Assembly: GCF_964199755.1 (NCBI RefSeq)
Contig: NC_133898.1
Location: forward strand, 128,772,224 to 128,836,223
Direction: 5' to 3'
Source of the DNA: Larus michahellis
Taxonomy: Eukaryota; Chordata; Aves; Charadriiformes; Laridae
Length of the DNA stretch: 64,000 nt
The stretch's first letter is position 1. Every line of letters starts with the position of its first letter. The notes under the pieces were generated by a model, which did no database searches, was not told the DNA's origin, and worked only from the letters and a program-made list of their open reading frames with translations. The position numbers were made by a program, and so were the translations under genes. Positions 59,801 to 64,000 of this stretch are shown here, in pieces.

Positions 59801-61306
59801 AGTACTCCATGATAATGCCAAGTTCAACACGGAGGATCAGAGTGGGAAAGAGACTTTGGAAGTGCACGGTATTTCTCTGCTAATTAACTGCCTGCCTGGC
59901 AACCCAGCGCTTTCCATAGTGGCTGCGCTCTGAAGTCTACCTTCAGGTAAGCGTGGCGCCAGCTTTTCAATTACCCGAGGATCCCGGGACTAATGCAGTT
60001 TGCCCAGGTTTGACAGCAGCGTCGTGCTCTGCCACATCAGCTGAAGGTGCAGCCTTATTATTTGCACATTTATTTATTGCTGTGACATTGGCATGCCTCG
60101 CTAACGCGACTCTCCTCATCTGTTTCGTACGTTAACTTTGAGACCTCACCGGGGCTGAAGAAATAGGTATGATCTCATCCTTTCCCTTTGTTTCAGGATG
60201 CAGAACAGTTCCTCCAGATTGATTGATTATTTTTTTTATTATTATTTTGTTGGGGTTTTTTTAACAGTCGCTCCTGGTAAATGTGAGAGCCGTATGAATT
60301 ATTAGCATTAAATCTCAAAGCTTTTCAGCTCTAGTCTGGAATGTGAGGTTTACTACAGTCCTTAATCTCAGCTTGTGGTCACATAACTTTGATACGGGCT
60401 GGCTTTGATTGGAAAACCAGCAAACTTTTATCTCTTCCCTCCTTCCAATCAGATATGTTTCTATCCCAGCAAACCCCAAATAGCTTCCTAAATGCAGCTC
60501 AGATAGTACAAAGGCTCTGGGACCCTTCAGCAGCGGGATGAATGGGATCCCTGGAGTAGTATGATTAATCTCATTATAATCTCAACTTTCTAGTTCTCTT
60601 CCAGTCCCCATGAATCAGATGCAAATTGTACCCCGCAGAGTTGGTCAATCTGTCATCTCTAGTAGACTGTCAGCTACCTATCCGGACCTTCTCTTCTGGT
60701 ATTTAAAAAATGATCTTGGAACTTTTCATGTTGTCTTTCTCACATGGCTATCAGCTCTCCAGGATTCCTATTATTTTCAGCTCTGCGTTAAAAGCACAAC
60801 CGCCGGGGAAAGTTGCAAAATCTTTTCCTAAAGTGCTGTGGATCTGAGCCCGGATTAAATTTGTTGAGACCAGGGTTATTCTTCTGCCTTCAAACTCGGG
60901 ATGGACCAAAGGCATAAATCTTGGCAGTTCGGGATTCAAAATCGAAATACAGGGATGGTGATGCCGGTCTTCTGAGAAGCAGAGCGGCTCGAGCTGGGAG
61001 TTCAGCTCCAAGCTCATACCCACGTCCCCTTTTCTTCAAGACGGGAAAACTGGAAACTGGTCTGAGCACTGGGTGTGGAGATCCCAGTCTGCGAGGGAAC
61101 GCACCGCACCTTGCGCGCAGCTCACCCTTCCCCTAGACTTTGCAAAATTAGATCAGCTTCCTCTCTCTAAATCAGTTTTATTTTCTACGCCAGCACGGAG
61201 TCGCAGTGTGTCAGGCTGGATGGTGCGCTACGAACTGGGGCATAAAATGCTGAGCCAGAAATTTGGATGATAATTCTACCCACCCGTTGTTACTCGTATC
61301 TTTATA
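59801..61306 (+). other. PINX1: PINX1 intron 6, no exon recognised
   Basis: Unique sequence with somewhat higher GC around 59880-60010 and 60920-61140. An acceptor-donor juxtaposition lies at 59945-59948. No coding exon recognised. Confidence 0.55.
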
Positions 61307-61538
61307 ACTTGTATTTCTTTGCAACTTTCCTTTATTCGCGGTAGTTTGGTCCTGTTTAAGTCTAGCACCGGTAAAGCGTTTTGGGGCTTTCCTGTAGAAG
61401 GGATACTATCTATTGCTTTGTTACTTGTATTTCTTTAAAACTTTCCCTTGTTCACAATAGTTTGCTCCTGTTTAGGTCTAACACTAATAAAGCATTTTGA
61501 GGCTTTCCCATAGAAGCAATACTATTTATTGCTTTGAT
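61307..61538. repeat. 116-bp tandem duplication, two diverged copies
   Basis: Copy A (61307-61422) and copy B (61423-61538) are exactly the same length and align without gaps. Both begin ACTTGTATTTCTTT and share TAGTTTG, TCCTGTTTA and TATTGCTTTG. By eye they differ at about 21 positions (about 82% identity), many of them G/C in A and A/T in B, so the duplication is old. Confidence 0.9.
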
Positions 61539-62309
61539 TTTTCTTAACCGGTTATTAATTCTCCTGTAAGGAAACTTGCCGTTTGCTTTCCAGACTAAAG
61601 AAAAAAATTCAAGTAACTGTTGGTTCTACAAAAATATCCGTCCTCTCACGAGGAGCCTGACCTGCAACCTTAATTTACCACCCATCCTCCACATCACTTG
61701 GCCACCGTCCCAAAGGACACGTTACCGAGTTTGAGTAATTCCTGTTGCGTATTGCGCGGCTCGGGGAGGCTGTCACTCATCTCTCAAACTACCCAGGCTT
61801 CAGCAGCGCGGTAGGAACCGTTGTTACGTGAGTCGCATCAGCTTTTCCGTGCCCCAGGACATTTGGGAAGCTAACTCCACCACCTTCCACCCGCCTGCCA
61901 GAGATTTCATGACTGTCGGTAAATTCCTTAGTTACTTGAGAAGCCGTTGCTATAGAAAATGTCCTTTTCTGCGTGTTTGTACTGGCTTGTCTAAATGAGT
62001 GTCAATACCAGCATCTGACTGGGCAAAAAAAACCTGTCAGTATCTGCCTTCTGATGTTAACATTGGCAGCAGCTTCTTGTAACTGTTGCAGGGAAGTAGC
62101 TCTGGTGGCCAAATTCTTTCAAAATTCAGATATTAACCTGTTTGAATGTTTAACTCTTTAACTCTCTGAATCTCACCCTTTTTTTGCTACCAAGCTGCCG
62201 TCCACCAGAGCTTCTCAGAACAAGATGCAAGGTGATCTGGAACCATTTTTCACTCGCGGGATGCAGTTATTAATTCCTCTCTTCTGTGTTTCTGTGCATT
62301 AGGTTTCTT

Positions 62310-62410
62310 TTCATAGGAGGTAGGTTTGGAAAGGACCTTAAGGGCTCGTCAAATCCGTCATCCCATCTCTAAGAGGGATCAGCTCTGCTCGCGTGAGTCT
62401 GGACAGATGT
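62310..62410 (-). repeat. possible old CR1 3' end (-)
   Basis: CATAGGAGGTAGGTTTGGAA, AGGACCTTAAGGGCTCGTCA and AGAGGGATCAGCTCTGCTC mimic the CR1 3' UTR in reverse (ataggttggaagggacctt...agatcatc...agcagggtcag). Highly diverged. Confidence 0.4.
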
Positions 62411-62759
62411 GTTCTGAAAAACGAAACATTAAATGGGTGTCTTTCTAAAGACACTAAATGGGTGCTTGACTAAACATGGGAAGGCTTTTCCAACTCTTAA
62501 AACTGCATCTCCGTCGCTGCTATTTAAGATTATTATTTCTTGACACGGTGAACACGGAGATAAGACTGCTGTTCTTTTCTGACCTTTGACGTTAAGGTTG
62601 CTCTAGGAATTGTAAACCCCAAATCATGCATTCCTACTTGTAGCCTTGGTTAGGATTTTAATAGCTTCTGGCATGCCAGACAGAGAAGTGGCTGGCATAT
62701 TTTTCGCTTTTTTCAAGCATGAGCCTCAATTACCATCTTTCTAGTTACAGCAAGTAGAA

Positions 62760-62850
62760 CCTGGCCAGCCCTTAGTGTGAATCAAGGGAAGGCTCGGACT
62801 CGGAATCTGTAGTGTGGCATCTTAACCATTACCGTGACCCTAAACCAACA
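62760..62850 (-). repeat. tRNA-derived SINE head, MIR-like (-)
   Basis: On the minus strand GTAATGGTTAAGATGCCACA, then AGATTCCGAGTCCGAGCC resembles the A-box and B-box (GGTTCGAGNC-like) order of a tRNA-derived SINE promoter. Not a functional tRNA gene. Confidence 0.4.
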
Positions 62851-64000
62851 CGTTTGCTGTGTCTGGCCTTTCCTCTGAACGTATTTTAGGGTGTTAAACA
62901 ATATTAGATGGCTTTTCCAGTTTAGAAACTGTGTGTGTGAAGGGGGGAGAAGTGGTTGTATTGGGTAGGGCAGGTTGAAAGGGAAGTTTGCTGTGGCTTT
63001 GGATTAAGTTCTCTTGAGTTACCGTGTGTGCCTTTGCTAATATCGTTCGGTATGCCTTTTCCCTCCTGTGTCCTGGTGACTAATCACCCACATAAATAAA
63101 TTCCCTTCCAAGCTCTGCTTCAGAGTCTCACCAAGACAAACCCTCTCTGCACTTGTGGAGATCGTTCGTGGCAGGGACCCTTCCCAGTTCCACCGTATGG
63201 ACAAGACTGAGCCAGATCTGGTTCCTTCCATCCTATATAGTCCTCCAGTACCATTCCTGCGGTCTTTAAACTCCCAGATGTGCCCGTATTCCTTCAGAGG
63301 ATGTGTAAGAGGCATCGAGTTTCACATTGGGAAAGCAGTGATGCCATAGGAATGGCTTGTGCAATGGTTAACAGGGTCCTGGGTGGGCTTTGCGGCTTGC
63401 AGAGGACTCTGCTCCTGCATTTACGCTGTTCCTGATCTAAAGGTAGCTTGAATACACATACACGGAAAGTGTAACAAGAATTCCCAGGGCGGGATCCTAT
63501 GGTGAACTCCTCCTGAACCGAAACACAGAGATAAATCAAAGTTTGTGCTTTTTAACTGCTACAGACACGCTGCACACACGGGCAAGACTATTAGAGAAGA
63601 GAGAATATGGTCTCTCTCCAGAGAGTTGAATCCGTCCTAGTGACTCCAGGCATAACGGGATATACAAATGGTTCTGTTTCGCTGCTTTGTTTTAATGTTG
63701 ATTTGTTTGTAGTCTGCCCAAGATACTAATTGGTGTTTTACAAGTATAAAGACAAAGGTGTCTGCGCTGAAGAACTCACTGACGAAAAGCACTACTGTAG
63801 AGTGTTAACGCACAGTCAAATTTTCTGCCTAATGAACCAATCGCTTTGATAAAATCTCTACCTCCTGGTGAATTCTCTGCTTTGATTTTCCCCTCGACTC
63901 CCATCTTCTTGTACGCTTCACTTTGTATTCTTTTTCTCACCGCTTTTAAATTTTGGGGGCAGTTTGCACTTTAATCAACATTTTACGGTGGAGCTCCTTG

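Larger units (their letters stand above)
15335..64000 (+). other. PINX1: PINX1 gene locus (exons 1-6 and part of intron 6; 3' end outside window)
   Basis: Six exons on the + strand join in phase into the first 157 residues of PINX1 (PIN2/TERF1-interacting telomerase inhibitor 1). Introns, all GT-AG, are about 5.1 kb, 2.4 kb, 0.7 kb, 3.6 kb, 2.7 kb and more than 33.6 kb. Exon lengths (19, 110, 93, 79, 93 and 77 coding bases) keep the frame, with phase breaks 1, 0, 0, 1, 1, 0. From memory the protein matches vertebrate PINX1 closely, including the G-patch core MGWSKGKGLGAQEQG and NWIAHQDDFNQLLAELN. Family knowledge: PINX1 is nucleolar and telomeric, binds TERF1 and TERT, and inhibits telomerase; yeast Pxr1/Gno1 acts in ribosomal RNA processing. 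The last exon, with the lysine-rich C-terminal telomerase-inhibitory part, is not visible and should lie right of the window. A long last intron also occurs in the human gene. In mammals the 5' neighbour is XKR6; I see no XKR6 exon in the first 15 kb. Confidence 0.95.
61539..64000 (+). other. PINX1: PINX1 intron 6 to window edge, no exon recognised
   Basis: Unique sequence with a possible old CR1 tail near 62310-62410 and a tRNA-like SINE head at 62760-62850. The final PINX1 exon was not found. Confidence 0.55.

Noticed and set aside
62760-62850. tRNA gene on the minus strand
   Set aside because: A-box and B-box like words are present, but no full cloverleaf or anticodon stem could be drawn; a SINE head fits better.

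Overview
The window is nuclear DNA from a bird. Sixteen or more fragments of CR1 (chicken repeat 1) LINE retrotransposons lie in both orientations, most ending in the typical ATTCTATGA-type 3' tail. There is also an avian-type solo retroviral LTR with perfect target-site duplications. The only gene I can support has vertebrate GT-AG introns and encodes PINX1. Base composition is moderate and AT-leaning, apart from one sharp CpG island at the PINX1 promoter. Nothing points to a prokaryote, plasmid or virus genome. I cannot name the species.

Layout. Positions 1-14.8 kb are intergenic. They hold CR1 fragments (about 1183-1633, 3280-3988, 5922-6600, 8929-9230, 14209-14795), one solo LTR (8228-8798, TSD CTGAC), a 39-bp tandem repeat (781-876), AT-rich and polypyrimidine simple repeats, and a few old MIR-like SINE remnants. 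Positions about 14.83-15.76 kb form a CpG island containing the promoter, 5' UTR and first coding exon of PINX1 on the + strand. PINX1 coding exons are 15335-15353, 20479-20588, 22947-23039, 23763-23841, 27481-27573 and 30267-30343. Their phases join without error into residues 1-157: the G-patch domain, the conserved stretch after it, and the lysine-rich FGKRQ segment. From 30344 to the end of the window (more than 33.6 kb) everything appears to be PINX1 intron 6. The last exon, which should encode the C-terminal telomerase-inhibitory region, was not found and should lie beyond the right edge.

Biology. In other vertebrates PINX1 is a nucleolar and telomeric G-patch protein. It binds TERF1 and TERT, restrains telomerase, and like yeast Pxr1/Gno1 has a role in rRNA/snoRNA processing through DEAH-helicase stimulation. 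Only the N-terminal half is visible here. No second protein-coding gene was recognised; the remaining long ORFs are CR1 relics or look like chance.

The observations most worth checking are: an in-frame upstream ATG that could add 19 residues to PINX1; exon 6 starting with a donor-like GTAAGG just before a very long intron, the signature of a recursive-splicing exon; a second acceptor-donor juxtaposition deep in intron 6; an inverted CR1 pair in intron 6 able to form a long RNA hairpin; and a homeodomain-type inverted TAATTA element at 48.6 kb. I did not find strong evidence of a wholly new biological system.
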